DNA of 64,000 nucleotides. Origin: Nocardia terpenica. GTDB taxonomy: Bacteria; Actinomycetota; Actinomycetes; Mycobacteriales; Mycobacteriaceae. Each line of letters begins with the position of its first letter. Position 1 is the stretch's first letter. The notes beneath the pieces are model-generated. The model saw only the letters and a program-made list of their open reading frames with translations, did no database searches and was not told the DNA's origin. Location of the stretch: contig NZ_JABMCZ010000003.1 in the NCBI RefSeq assembly GCF_013186535.1, positions 248,001-312,000 of the forward strand. The letters run 5' to 3'. The translations under genes were made by a program, and so were the position numbers. Below are positions 15,616-23,610 of the stretch, one piece after another.

Positions 15616-15896
15616 GCAGTTACCACGAGGCCAAGGCGTTCGAAGCGTTGTCCACGCTGCCCCGCGAGATCGGCATCCTGGCCGAGATCGAGATCACTAG
15701 CGCCGCAACGGCGCACGCGCTGCTCGCGCTCGTCGGCAAGATCGGTGAGCTGATCGACGAGCAGCGTCTCGCGAACATCATCGCCGCGGTCGGGTCCGGC
15801 GCGTTGGATTCGCCAGCCGACCTCGCTCGCGTCCGCGCGTTCATCACGACCCTGTTCGGCACCGGAGACGGCGATGATCGCACCATATTTCGCTGA
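15612..15896 (+). CDS. hypothetical 94-aa helical protein
   Basis: GTG 15612 overlaps the recT stop (GTGA). Largely alpha-helical (LPREIGILAEIEITSAATAHALLALVGKIGELIDEQRLANIIAAV). It overlaps the methyltransferase start by 23 bp. No family recognised; it may be a recombination accessory by position. Confidence 0.55.
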   Translation: MSSYHEAKAFEALSTLPREIGILAEIEITSAATAHALLALVGKIGELIDEQRLANIIAAVGSGALDSPADLARVRAFITTLFGTGDGDDRTIFR

Positions 15897-16827
15897 CGAC
15901 TCGGTGACCCTGTACCACGGTGACGCGCTGATGGTGGCGCGGGAGCTGGCGACGGATTCGGTCGATTGCATCGTGACCTCGCCGCCGTACTACGGGCTCC
16001 GCGATTACGGCGTGCCCGGTCAGTATGGGCTCGAGGCGTCACCGGAGGCGTATGTCGAGAGGCTGCGGGTGCTGTTCGCAGAGCTGCGCCGGGTGCTCGC
16101 CAACGATGGCACATTATGGCTGAACCTGGGCGACAGTTACAGCGGGGGCAACCGGTCGACCTGTGACGTCCGAAGCGGCACGACACGCGCTCGCGGTCAT
16201 TGCGCTCAACGTGCCGTGACCGGCATCCCTGGCAAGAACCTCTTCGGTATCCCGTGGCGCGGCGCATTCGCCTTGCAGGCCGACGGCTGGATTCTGCGGA
16301 ACGCGATCACCTGGCACAAGCCGAACGCGATGCCCGAGAGTGTGACCGATCGACTGAGCAGCCGCTACGAGACGGTTTTCTTGTTCTCCCAGGTGCAACG
16401 GTACTGGTTCGATCTGGACTCCGTCCGCGAGAACCACGCGGAAGCGAGCATTGCGCGTGCGGCACGCGGTCGCACCGCGCCGGACCGCTCGCAGCAGGGG
16501 ATCGGTTACCCGAACACATTCGATCCGGCACAGGCTGTGCATCCGGGTGGCCGGAATCCGGGTGATGTGTGGTCGATCGGCACGCATCCGTTCCCCGACG
16601 CGCATTTCGCGGTGATGGCGCTCGCGGTGGCCGAGCGGTGCGTGCGGGCCGGATGCAGGCCCGGCGGCACCGTGCTCGACCCGTTCTCCGGCTCGGGCAC
16701 CACCGGTCTCGCCGCTGCGCGTCACGGCCGCAGATACGTGGGAGTCGACCTGAACCGCGACTACCTTGAGTTGTCGTTGCGGACCCGGCTCCGACAGCCC
16801 GGTCTCGACCTCGAGGACGCACCGTGA
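15874..16827 (+). CDS. site-specific N4/N6 amino-methyltransferase
   Basis: A 317-aa DNA methyltransferase acting on the exocyclic amino group of adenine or cytosine. The catalytic motif TSPPYYGLRDYG lies at 35-46 (SPPY, more usual for N4-cytosine or beta-class N6-adenine enzymes). The SAM-binding motif LDPFSGSGTTGLAA is near the C-terminus, so the order is catalytic first, SAM later (beta class). It is complete in length, with no restriction partner nearby. With the C5 enzyme upstream, the phage carries two base-methylating activities. Confidence 0.88.
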   Translation: MIAPYFADDSVTLYHGDALMVARELATDSVDCIVTSPPYYGLRDYGVPGQYGLEASPEAYVERLRVLFAELRRVLANDGTLWLNLGDSYSGGNRSTCDVRSGTTRARGHCAQRAVTGIPGKNLFGIPWRGAFALQADGWILRNAITWHKPNAMPESVTDRLSSRYETVFLFSQVQRYWFDLDSVRENHAEASIARAARGRTAPDRSQQGIGYPNTFDPAQAVHPGGRNPGDVWSIGTHPFPDAHFAVMALAVAERCVRAGCRPGGTVLDPFSGSGTTGLAAARHGRRYVGVDLNRDYLELSLRTRLRQPGLDLEDAP

Positions 16828-17081
16828 ACTCGGTCGTGATCGGTCCCTGGCCGGGCAGCGATCGGCATGGGCTCACGCCGGGGCAACCGCTGCGGCGGCC
16901 GGTCCCGCACCGCTACAAGGTCGGCAAGCACGGCCCTGTCGTGTTGATGGATTGCCGCGATTGTCGTCGGCCTTTTCGCCCTGACGTCGAGGTGCCGCGG
17001 GATCGGCTGTGTGCCGACTGCCGCTCCGATTGCGCCGTCGCGGCACCGATGTTGGATCTGAACGGTTCGGAGGGTGATTGA
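16824..17081 (+). CDS. small zinc-ribbon protein
   Basis: An 85-aa protein, GTG start overlapping the methyltransferase stop. Two cysteine pairs, CRDCRRPF and CADCRSDC, form a likely zinc ribbon. It is coupled to the PP-loop gene that follows. Function unknown. Confidence 0.6.
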   Translation: MNSVVIGPWPGSDRHGLTPGQPLRRPVPHRYKVGKHGPVVLMDCRDCRRPFRPDVEVPRDRLCADCRSDCAVAAPMLDLNGSEGD

Positions 17082-18190
17082 TGCCCGGAACAAGCGAGCT
17101 AGTCTCGACGAATCACGGTGCGCGGCTGCACATTCTGAGTCTGGGTGCCGGTGTCCAGTCGACGACGCTGGCGCTGATGGCATGTCGCGGTGAGGTATTG
17201 CCGAACGGTGATTCGATGCGTGTGGACGCCGCGATCTTCGCCGATACCCGGTGGGAGCCCGTCCACGTCTACCAGCATCTTGATCGGCTCACCGCCGAGC
17301 TTGATCGTGCTGGAATACCGCTGTATCGGGTATCGAAAGGTGACCTGCGCGCCGATACCCTCGATCCGCGCAAGCGGTTCGTCTCGGTGCCGTACTACAC
17401 GCTGGCACCGAACCACACTATCCGGCAACCGGTCACCGCGCCGTGCCCGAACCGGGGGTGCGGGTGGTGTGACTACGACGCGGAATCCGATCCCCTCGGC
17501 GAGGGCAGACCCGCCGACTGTGCGGACTGTGGAAACGCCGGATATGTGGTTACGGGCACGGTCGAGCGACCGGCGACGCGTCGGGAGTTGGAAGGGATCG
17601 GGCGCCGTCAGTGCACTGCCGAGTACAAACTGGGTCCGATCAACCGGAAGGTTCGTGAACTGCTCGGCGCGGCCCCGCCGGATTACCGCCGGGTGCCGCG
17701 CGGTCGGGTCGCCGAGCAGTGGATCGGATTCAGTACCGACGAGGTGCACCGCGTCAACGACCGGCCCGAGAACCGGTACACCCGCAAGCGGTACCCGCTG
17801 CTCGAACTGGGCATGTCCCGCAAGGATTGTCAGCGCTGGCTGCGCGCGGCCGGGTGGCCGGATGTGGCGAGATCAGCGTGTATCGGGTGCCCGTACCACG
17901 GGAACCGGCAGTGGCGGGAGATGCGCGATCACCGGCCGCGGGAATGGGCCGATGCCGTCGATTTCGATCGCCGAATCCGTCAGGGAGGCACCCGTATCGG
18001 CGTCGGTCGGCTCAACGGCGAGGCGTTCCTGCACCGCTCTCGGCTACCCCTGGAACTCGCCCCGATCGACCGGGTGAGCAGTCGCGAATGGGCCGACCGG
18101 CAGATCGACATTTTCGACGAGCTCGCCGAGTACGGCGACCCGGACGGCTGCTCACCGTATGGATGCCGTTCGGGAATCGAGGTCGCGTGA
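17081..18190 (+). CDS. PP-loop / PAPS-reductase-like enzyme
   Basis: A 369-aa ATP-pyrophosphatase-fold protein. The PP-loop reads LSLGAGVQSTTLALM at about 19-33. Further on are cysteine pairs (CPNRGCGWC, CADCGNAG) and a conserved C-terminal CIGCPYHGNRQW followed by HRPREWADAVDFDR. This is the standard phage PAPS-reductase-like family; related folds (DndC, tRNA thiolases) move sulfur onto nucleic acids or adenylate substrates. ATG 17081 is preferred to an in-frame TTG three bases earlier. Placement after two methylases suggests a nucleic-acid modification role, unproven. Confidence 0.75.
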   Translation: MPGTSELVSTNHGARLHILSLGAGVQSTTLALMACRGEVLPNGDSMRVDAAIFADTRWEPVHVYQHLDRLTAELDRAGIPLYRVSKGDLRADTLDPRKRFVSVPYYTLAPNHTIRQPVTAPCPNRGCGWCDYDAESDPLGEGRPADCADCGNAGYVVTGTVERPATRRELEGIGRRQCTAEYKLGPINRKVRELLGAAPPDYRRVPRGRVAEQWIGFSTDEVHRVNDRPENRYTRKRYPLLELGMSRKDCQRWLRAAGWPDVARSACIGCPYHGNRQWREMRDHRPREWADAVDFDRRIRQGGTRIGVGRLNGEAFLHRSRLPLELAPIDRVSSREWADRQIDIFDELAEYGDPDGCSPYGCRSGIEVA

Positions 18191-18230
18191 TGCCTGGGCG
18201 GCGGCGCGGAAGCGAACGAGGAGCTGGCTT

Positions 18231-19280
18231 ATGACGCGGGCTCTGGACCCGCGGGAGTTCGTGCGTGTCCACAGTGGTATGCCCGAGCACCCGAAGGTGG
18301 AACCGTTGTCCGATAAGGCGTTCCGGACGCTCGTGGAGGCATGGTGTCTGTGTCGTCGCACCGGCAACGATGGCCGTATCCCGTTGACGGTCTGGACGAA
18401 ACGCTGGGCGGCCAAGGCGCGCAACGAACTTGTCGGTGCCGGGCTCGTCGGGTTGCGAGACGGTGCCGCGGTCATGCACGACTGGCTGGAGCATCAGCCC
18501 AGCGCCGGAGAACTCGATGCCCGGCGCGCCGTCCGGGCCGAGGCGGGCCGCAAGGGCGGCCAGCGATCCGGACAGACACGGCGAAGCAAAACGCGAAGCA
18601 CCAGCGAAGCAGATGCTTCACCCCCGCACAGTCACGAAACGGTAACGGAGCACGGAAATTCGGCCGATTCCGGGCCGCGAAACCCGTCACGCGCCACGGC
18701 CGCGGAACCGACCGGCGTTGACACGGTCAAAACTCGGCTACCAGCGGAAACGAGCCGGGGCGGCGAAGCAAATGCTTCGGCATTGCTAGAGCAGGCGCTG
18801 AAGCAAAACACGAACGGAATCGAACCAGAGATAGAGATAGAGAAAGAAATAGAGGGTCACCCCCCGTGCGGCCCTTACGTAAGTAGCGCGAGAAACGACG
18901 AAACGCCGCTCGGTCCAGCGGTCGACCCGACCGGCTGGAAACTCGTCCGCGACACCATCCCCGACGACCATCCACACGCCGTGCGCACCGACCTCGCCCT
19001 CCGCGCCGGGGCACTGCTGCGGTCCGGGACACCCGAAAGCGATGTGCGACAAGCACTGTCGCTGTGGCTCGCCAAACCGCATCTCGGTCCCGGTGCGCTG
19101 GCGTCGCTGGTCTCCGAAGTCGTCCGCACCCGATCCCGGCCAGCACCAACAGGGCCCGGAGAGGGCGCGGCCACCATGAAGGCCCGCGGCTGGCTCGCCC
19201 TCGGCGCTCAACTCGCCCCCGACCCGTCCACGCCCCTGATCGACCGGAAACCGCACGACCAGAAAGCGATTCAGCAATGA
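18231..19280 (+). CDS. phage replication initiator / replisome organiser
   Basis: A 349-aa protein. The N-terminal ~90 residues (FVRVHSGMPEHPKVEPLSDKAFRTLVEAWCLCRRTGNDGRIPL, then WAAKARNELVGAGLVGL, then VMHDWLEHQPSAGE) match the winged-helix domain of phage replication organisers. A low-complexity charged linker (about 95-230) is encoded by DNA full of GAAGCA repeats and a purine tract. A C-terminal helical domain follows. Initiators with the origin embedded in their own gene are known (lambda O). Start at ATG 18231. Confidence 0.7.
   Translation: MTRALDPREFVRVHSGMPEHPKVEPLSDKAFRTLVEAWCLCRRTGNDGRIPLTVWTKRWAAKARNELVGAGLVGLRDGAAVMHDWLEHQPSAGELDARRAVRAEAGRKGGQRSGQTRRSKTRSTSEADASPPHSHETVTEHGNSADSGPRNPSRATAAEPTGVDTVKTRLPAETSRGGEANASALLEQALKQNTNGIEPEIEIEKEIEGHPPCGPYVSSARNDETPLGPAVDPTGWKLVRDTIPDDHPHAVRTDLALRAGALLRSGTPESDVRQALSLWLAKPHLGPGALASLVSEVVRTRSRPAPTGPGEGAATMKARGWLALGAQLAPDPSTPLIDRKPHDQKAIQQ
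18583..18861 (+). other. candidate replication origin: GAAGCA iterons plus purine tract
   Basis: GAAGCA occurs at 18583, 18595, 18606, 18765 and 18800. Two copies are palindromic, GAAGCAGATGCTTC (18606-18619) and GAAGCAAATGCTTC (18765-18778). GAAGCAAAAC recurs at 18583 and 18800. An A/G-rich run at about 18828-18856 (AGAGATAGAGATAGAGAAAG) follows and would melt easily. All lie in the linker-coding part of the initiator gene. Confidence 0.55.
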
Positions 19281-19618
19281 CCACACCCGCCGAAGCCGCC
19301 CAGGTGCTCGCCAAATGCGCGGCATTCGACCCGACGTTCCCCAAACCGGATCCCGTGATCGCGCACGGCTGGGCCGAGGCGTTCACCCGCTACGACCTGC
19401 CGCTGCCCGATCTGCTTGACGCCGTCACCCGCCACTACTGCGAATCGGCCGACCGTGCCATGCCCAAACACCTCATCCACCATGCCCGCGACATCCGCCG
19501 CGACCGCGCCGAACGTGAAAAAGCGCACCGCGCAGTACTTCCTGCGGTGGCGTCCGGTGAGCGGCGCGCAGAGGTGATGACCCTCGTGCGCGCTCTCGCT
19601 GATCGAAAGGCCGTCTGA
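19277..19618 (+). CDS. putative helicase-loader-like replication protein
   Basis: A 113-aa protein, ATG 19277 overlapping the initiator stop. AAQVLAKCAAFDPTFPKPDPVIAHGWAEAF, then LLDAVTRHYCESADRAMPKHLIHHARDIRRDR, matches the pattern of small actinophage proteins (alternating helices, then a MP-H-I motif) that resemble the N-domain of G40P-type helicase loaders. No ATPase domain is present. Role inferred from position after the initiator. Confidence 0.5.
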   Translation: MTTPAEAAQVLAKCAAFDPTFPKPDPVIAHGWAEAFTRYDLPLPDLLDAVTRHYCESADRAMPKHLIHHARDIRRDRAEREKAHRAVLPAVASGERRAEVMTLVRALADRKAV

Positions 19619-19695
19619 TGACCGATCGCGGCGCCGAAGCCGTGAAAGCCGCACTCGCCCAACGCAACAACCCCGAGGAACACACCCGTGCCTGA
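19618..19695 (+). CDS. 25-aa micro-ORF
   Basis: ATG 19618 overlaps the preceding stop by one base, and its stop overlaps the GTG of the next gene. The peptide MTDRGAEAVKAALAQRNNPE... is a single charged helix. It may only serve to couple translation. Confidence 0.4.
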   Translation: MTDRGAEAVKAALAQRNNPEEHTRA

Positions 19696-20056
19696 CCGCG
19701 ACACTCCACCGCAGTCGGCCGAGCGGGCTCACCTGTCCGATTCCCGCACAGACGCACTCGCCCACCACGACGACCACGGCAAGCCGATGTGCACCGACCC
19801 CATTGCGCGCAATCCGCAGCAGCACACGGCCGCACGGCTCGCTCGGGTCATACGCGATCATTTCGACCCCCACGCCGTCTTCTTCGGCACCACCGAATTC
19901 GAGCTGTGCGCCGACACGATCATGGCCAGCCTCGTCGTCGCCGACCCGGACGTCATCGTCGACGCCTTCTCACCGAAACGTGACACCGAGACCGCGCTGG
20001 CCGCGCAAGCGATCCTGCTCGACGCCGTCCTACAGACACAGATCGCTGCCCGATAG
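19688..20056 (+). CDS. hypothetical 122-aa protein
   Basis: GTG 19688 overlaps the micro-ORF. The N-terminal 35 residues are His/Asp-rich and disordered. The rest (HTAARLARVIRDHFDPHAVFFGTTEFELCADTIMASLVVADPDVIVDAF) is helical. No family recognised. Confidence 0.6.
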   Translation: MPDRDTPPQSAERAHLSDSRTDALAHHDDHGKPMCTDPIARNPQQHTAARLARVIRDHFDPHAVFFGTTEFELCADTIMASLVVADPDVIVDAFSPKRDTETALAAQAILLDAVLQTQIAAR

Positions 20057-20187
20057 CCGCAACGCTAGCCACGCCCCGCTTCGGTCGAGTTGTCCTAGCG
20101 GAAAGATTTCGCGAATTCGATGTGAGGATCGAATCGGAAAGAGACGCAAGGGGAGTCGTCCACCGGGGAATCACGGAAGGAAGTCGA

Positions 20188-20640
20188 ATGTCAGGAAAAC
20201 ACCGTGCCGCCGACGACAGTGCCGGGTCCGGGGAATGTGTCATCACCCGCGAGGGCAACTATCTGCTCGGCGACGGGAACAGGCGCTTCTACGCACCGCT
20301 GCGCCCGGAGGGGGATACACCGTCGGACCAGCGCGCCCTGGTCACCGCCCAAGCCGACATCCGCCGCAATCTCGTGAATGCCTGCGCCAATGCCCAGCGG
20401 GATGTGGATGTCGCCGAGGGCCGCCGGAGCTTCTTCGCCGCCGCCCTCCACTACTGGGACACCGAACGGCTCACGGTCTCGACGGTCAAGGCGCACACCG
20501 AGATTCGCGGCGCCGACGACGAACGCGAGCAGCAGCTCGCCGACGAGCTGAGCCAGCTCTACGCCCGCACCCCACTGCACGAGAACGCCTGGCTCGTCGT
20601 CGCCCGGCACGTGCTCACCACTACCAAGGACCACCGATGA
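20188..20640 (+). CDS. hypothetical 150-aa protein
   Basis: Start at ATG 20188 after GGAAGGAAG, a good ribosome site that begins a new translation unit after a 131-bp gap. It is soluble and helical (ADIRRNLVNACANAQRDVDVAEGRRSFFAAALHYWDTERLTVSTVKAHTEIRG). No family recognised. Confidence 0.65.
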   Translation: MSGKHRAADDSAGSGECVITREGNYLLGDGNRRFYAPLRPEGDTPSDQRALVTAQADIRRNLVNACANAQRDVDVAEGRRSFFAAALHYWDTERLTVSTVKAHTEIRGADDEREQQLADELSQLYARTPLHENAWLVVARHVLTTTKDHR

Positions 20641-21098
20641 CGATCCACTACACCAGCATCGACGAGGACGGGCAGGCGCGCAGCGTGCCGATCGAGCGAT
20701 GCGGAGATTACTTGCGCGGCAAGGATTACCAGCAGATCGCCCGCCTGGGAAGCGAAACCGACAGCCGATACGACCTGGAGGTCCGGCTGGGACCGGCCAT
20801 CGCCGAAGCCCGCCGGGCGATGCGCTCGGCCACCAACCGATACCAATTTCTCAAGATGGCCAAGATCAAGTTCGCCGAGGAGATCGCGGCCGAGAAGGCC
20901 GCCGAGCGCGCCCGCGCCGACCACGCGCGTGCCGCGCGCCGTGACGAGTTGGCCCGCGCCTTGTACGCCGAGCACGCCTGCCGGACACTGACCACTCGCG
21001 CCGCTGTCGCCCTCACCCACATCGAGTTCTGGCGCGAGGTCGCCGAGACCGCCATCGCATTCGCCGAGGACGCAGGCGAGGACGACAGGCGGCAGTAG
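20637..21098 (+). CDS. hypothetical coiled-coil protein
   Basis: A 153-aa protein, ATG 20637 overlapping the previous stop. Residues about 75-110 (KIKFAEEIAAEKAAERARADHARAARRDELARALYAEHA) form a long charged helix or coiled coil. No family recognised. Its TAG overlaps the GTG of the WhiB gene. Confidence 0.6.
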   Translation: MTIHYTSIDEDGQARSVPIERCGDYLRGKDYQQIARLGSETDSRYDLEVRLGPAIAEARRAMRSATNRYQFLKMAKIKFAEEIAAEKAAERARADHARAARRDELARALYAEHACRTLTTRAAVALTHIEFWREVAETAIAFAEDAGEDDRRQ

Positions 21099-21592
21099 TG
21101 CCGCGCGCTTGGTCCCCGCCGCCGCAACCGTGGATGGCCGCGGCGCTGTGCCGCTACGCCGACCCGGCGGCGTGGGACCTGGACAACTACCCCGACGGCC
21201 ATGTCACGCGCGCCCGGCTGGCCGAACGGGTCTGCCGCGGCTGCCCGGTCGCCCGCCACTGCGCCCAATGGGCACACGACCACGTCCTGAACACCGGCGA
21301 AGACCTCAACGGAATCGTCTGCGCCGGAGTCGTTTTCGGATTCAGCGCCAACGCCCGACGTTGCGAGAAGGCCCGCCGCCGTGTCGCCGCCCGGCACGGC
21401 CTCACCTTCGTCCCCCGGCCGACATCGGAGCGGGAGACCTCCGGGACACCGTGCCGCCGGTGCGGGCGGATCACCGTCGCCCAGGGCGCCCCGGTCCCCG
21501 ACGGCGGTGTCCGTTACGGCGCGCACGGCTTATGTCACGGCTGCACCCGCAGCTACTACACCGCGAAATATCAACGAGGACACGAGAAATGA
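21098..21592 (+). CDS. second WhiB-like Fe-S protein
   Basis: A 164-aa protein with Cys18, Cys46-x2-Cys49-x5-Cys55 (CRGCPVARHC), then GVVFG in place of the usual GVWGG turn. A C-terminal extension carries two more cysteine pairs (CRRCG, CHGC) like the first WhiB protein at 9209, so the two are architecture-matched paralogues. GTG start overlaps the preceding TAG. Confidence 0.7.
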   Translation: MPRAWSPPPQPWMAAALCRYADPAAWDLDNYPDGHVTRARLAERVCRGCPVARHCAQWAHDHVLNTGEDLNGIVCAGVVFGFSANARRCEKARRRVAARHGLTFVPRPTSERETSGTPCRRCGRITVAQGAPVPDGGVRYGAHGLCHGCTRSYYTAKYQRGHEK

Positions 21593-22029
21593 CCACGGAA
21601 GATAATCTCGCCGCTGCCTTGGAGTTGCTGCGTACCGGCGGCTGGATCAAGGGCAGCCTGCGCCGGGCCCGTGAGGACGTCGACGTCGGCGACGATGACG
21701 ACACGGTGTCGGCGAAGGGGGAGCACTGCTTCGGCTACTGCTCGGTCGGTGCCGTGCACGCGGTCGTGGCACCGCAGCCCACGGACTTCACTCGCGCCTA
21801 CGGCGACCGCGCCGAGATCCGGTGCCTGGCGGCGGCCGTCACCGCGCTCGGCTACGAGCGCCCGCCGAGCACGGCCGACGACGATGTCCCGGCGCCGGTG
21901 CGCACGATCACCGACTTCAACGACGGCTTCGACACCACCTTCGCCCACGTCGAACACGTCTTCACCCACGCTATCGAGCTGGCCCGCGTGACCGACGTGG
22001 CCGAGGTGGCTGGGCAGGAGATCGCGTGA
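21589..22029 (+). CDS. DUF6197-like protein
   Basis: A 146-aa protein: AAALELLRTGGWIKGSLR, an acidic region, then HCFGYCSVGAVHAVV, and C-terminal VRTITDFNDGFDTTFAHVEHVFTHAIELA. The pattern of a helix, a C-x-G-A motif and a closing FND-type helix matches the DUF6197 proteins frequent in actinophages. ATG overlaps the WhiB stop. Function unknown. Confidence 0.6.
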   Translation: MTTEDNLAAALELLRTGGWIKGSLRRAREDVDVGDDDDTVSAKGEHCFGYCSVGAVHAVVAPQPTDFTRAYGDRAEIRCLAAAVTALGYERPPSTADDDVPAPVRTITDFNDGFDTTFAHVEHVFTHAIELARVTDVAEVAGQEIA

Positions 22030-22211
22030 GACGCGAATTCCCCAGGGGCGCACTGGCAGCCGCGCCGGGTTATACCGAATTGGTGGTCGTGCACGCCGTC
22101 CGGGCGTGGCCGTTCCCGTACGCGGAATGCCGCACCGGCGCAGGCGAACTCGTCCCCATCCCGGTCTCCCGACTCACCCGTATCCGCTGGAACTTCGAGG
22201 ACCCCACATGA
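22026..22211 (+). CDS. hypothetical 61-aa protein
   Basis: GTG 22026 overlaps the previous stop and its own stop overlaps the antirepressor ATG. It has a beta-rich look (YTELVVVHAVRAWPFPYAECRTGAGELVPIPVSRLTRIRW). No family recognised. Confidence 0.55.
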   Translation: MRREFPRGALAAAPGYTELVVVHAVRAWPFPYAECRTGAGELVPIPVSRLTRIRWNFEDPT

Positions 22212-23038
22212 GCACGGATTTGACCGTAGCCGGTGCGCGCGCCGAGCGTGACGCACTGGCACCCCGCACCGATGTGCTGGACAAGGTCGGTGTATTGCGC
22301 ACCCTGCCCGGCGACCTGCATGTCACCACGGAGATGGTCGCCGAGTTCTACGAGGTGAGCATCGATGTCATTCGACAGACGGTCGTCCGTAACCGTGACG
22401 AGTTCGACACAGACGGATACCGCGTTGTCACACGCTCCGCGTTTCGCGCCATGTTCGAGGAGAGTGACAAGCTGTCACTGTCCTCCGCGAGTTCCTTCGC
22501 GCTGTTCTCGCGTCGTGCGGTGCTGCGGGTGGGGATGCTGTTGCGGGACTCGCCGGTGGCGCGGCGGGTGCGTGACTACCTGCTCGACACCGAGAGCGGC
22601 GCCCGCACGCCGGTGTCCTCGCTGTCGGACGACGAGTTGATCGACCGTGCCCTTCAGGTGTCGGCGCGGCGGGTGGCCGCGCTGACCGAGCGGGTCGCCG
22701 AACTGGAACCCCAGGCCGAGGTGGCCGCCAAGCTGCTCGACGCCGAGGGCGACCTGAGCGTCCGCGACGCCGCGCAGTCCCTCACCCGCGCCGGGATCAC
22801 CACCGGTCAGCAACGTCTGTTCGCCGAACTCGCCGAGCGCGGTTGGATCTTCCGAGCCGGTGACGGCCGCTGGCGGGTGATGCAGTACGCGATCGAGCAC
22901 GGCTACATGTCGGTGCTCCCACAGAGCCATTACCACCCGAAAACCGGTGAACTGGTCCTTGATCCGCCGCAGCCGCGCGTGACGCCGAAAGGCTTGCAGC
23001 GCTTACTGTCCGACCTGCCCCAGGACGGTATGGCATGA
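22208..23038 (+). CDS. phage antirepressor (KilAC-type)
   Basis: A 276-aa protein. The N-terminal part (about 30-125) has VTTEMVAEFYEVSIDVIRQTVVRNRDEF, a variant antirepressor/DNA-binding domain. The C-terminal ~110 residues carry the KilAC signature: EVAAKLLDAEGDLSVRDAAQSLTRAGITTGQQRLFAELAERGWIFR, then YAIEHGYMSV and TPKGLQRLL. Antirepressors bind and inactivate phage repressors. Position at the end of the early operon fits a role in the lytic decision. Confidence 0.85.
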   Translation: MSTDLTVAGARAERDALAPRTDVLDKVGVLRTLPGDLHVTTEMVAEFYEVSIDVIRQTVVRNRDEFDTDGYRVVTRSAFRAMFEESDKLSLSSASSFALFSRRAVLRVGMLLRDSPVARRVRDYLLDTESGARTPVSSLSDDELIDRALQVSARRVAALTERVAELEPQAEVAAKLLDAEGDLSVRDAAQSLTRAGITTGQQRLFAELAERGWIFRAGDGRWRVMQYAIEHGYMSVLPQSHYHPKTGELVLDPPQPRVTPKGLQRLLSDLPQDGMA

Positions 23039-23166
23039 ATCCGCATGGCTCCCCGCCGGGTTCGGACGCACGCGGGTTCTACCGATCACTCGCCGCGTGC
23101 CTGCTGCTGGTGCTCTCGACCGCCGGATGGATCGCGCTGATGATCTGGATGACGGCGGCCGTATGA
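23035..23166 (+). CDS. 43-aa single-span membrane protein
   Basis: ATG 23035 overlaps the antirepressor stop; its TGA overlaps the next ATG. After a polar start, residues about 18-41 (SLAACLLLVLSTAGWIALMIWM) form one membrane helix. No family recognised. Confidence 0.6.
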   Translation: MNPHGSPPGSDARGFYRSLAACLLLVLSTAGWIALMIWMTAAV

Positions 23167-23396
23167 GTACGCTCCGCGCCGCCTGGCTCGGCACTCTCGC
23201 CGCGACGGTCCCGTTCGTGGTCCTGCTCGTCATCTACGTCATCGAGGTCGGCATCGGCACAATCTCCGGCGCCGAACTCGGCGGCCACGCCCTGGCCTTG
23301 TTCCGCGAATGGCGCTGGGCAGCAACAGCTGCCGCGCTCACCGCAGTGACCATCAACTACTCCGAGGCGCTGCACGAACGCAGGAACGACCGCTGA
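23163..23396 (+). CDS. small two-span membrane protein
   Basis: A 77-aa protein. Hydrophobic segments lie at about 6-28 (AAWLGTLAATVPFVVLLVIYVIE) and 50-65, with a charged C-terminus (EALHERRNDR). Coupled to the preceding membrane peptide. The pair could be a superinfection-exclusion or membrane-stress device; that is a guess. Last gene of the operon before the CRISPR-like array. Confidence 0.6.
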   Translation: MSTLRAAWLGTLAATVPFVVLLVIYVIEVGIGTISGAELGGHALALFREWRWAATAAALTAVTINYSEALHERRNDR

Positions 23397-23472
23397 TGAG
23401 GGCATCATGGAGGAACGTGCCGGAGTGACCACACTGCCGCAGGAGTAGGGACACGTCCGGCCGGGGAGTATG

Positions 23473-23610
23473 AACCCGATCCCCGCTGACGCGGGGAGCA
23501 AGTCTCCGGTTCATCACCGTGACTGCTGGACCAAGGGTCATCCCCGCGCGTGCGGGGAGCAGGACACGATTGACTCGTGCAAGGGTTCATCCCCGCTGAC
23601 GCGGGAACTC
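23473..23610. CRISPR. degenerate three-repeat CRISPR-like mini-array (type I-E-like repeats)
   Basis: Repeats at 23473-23500, 23534-23561 and 23583-23610 share the core ATCCCCGC-N4-GCGGGGAGCA (last copy degenerate). Each can fold as a TCCCCGC/GCGGGGA hairpin. On the minus strand they read TGCTCCCCGC...GCGGGGAT, like actinobacterial type I-E repeats. The first intervening sequence is 33 nt (61-nt period, the I-E norm); the second only 21 nt. GTCCGGCCGGGGAG (23455-23468) and its near reverse complement (23608-23621) flank the array. No cas gene lies in the window. Confidence 0.6.
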
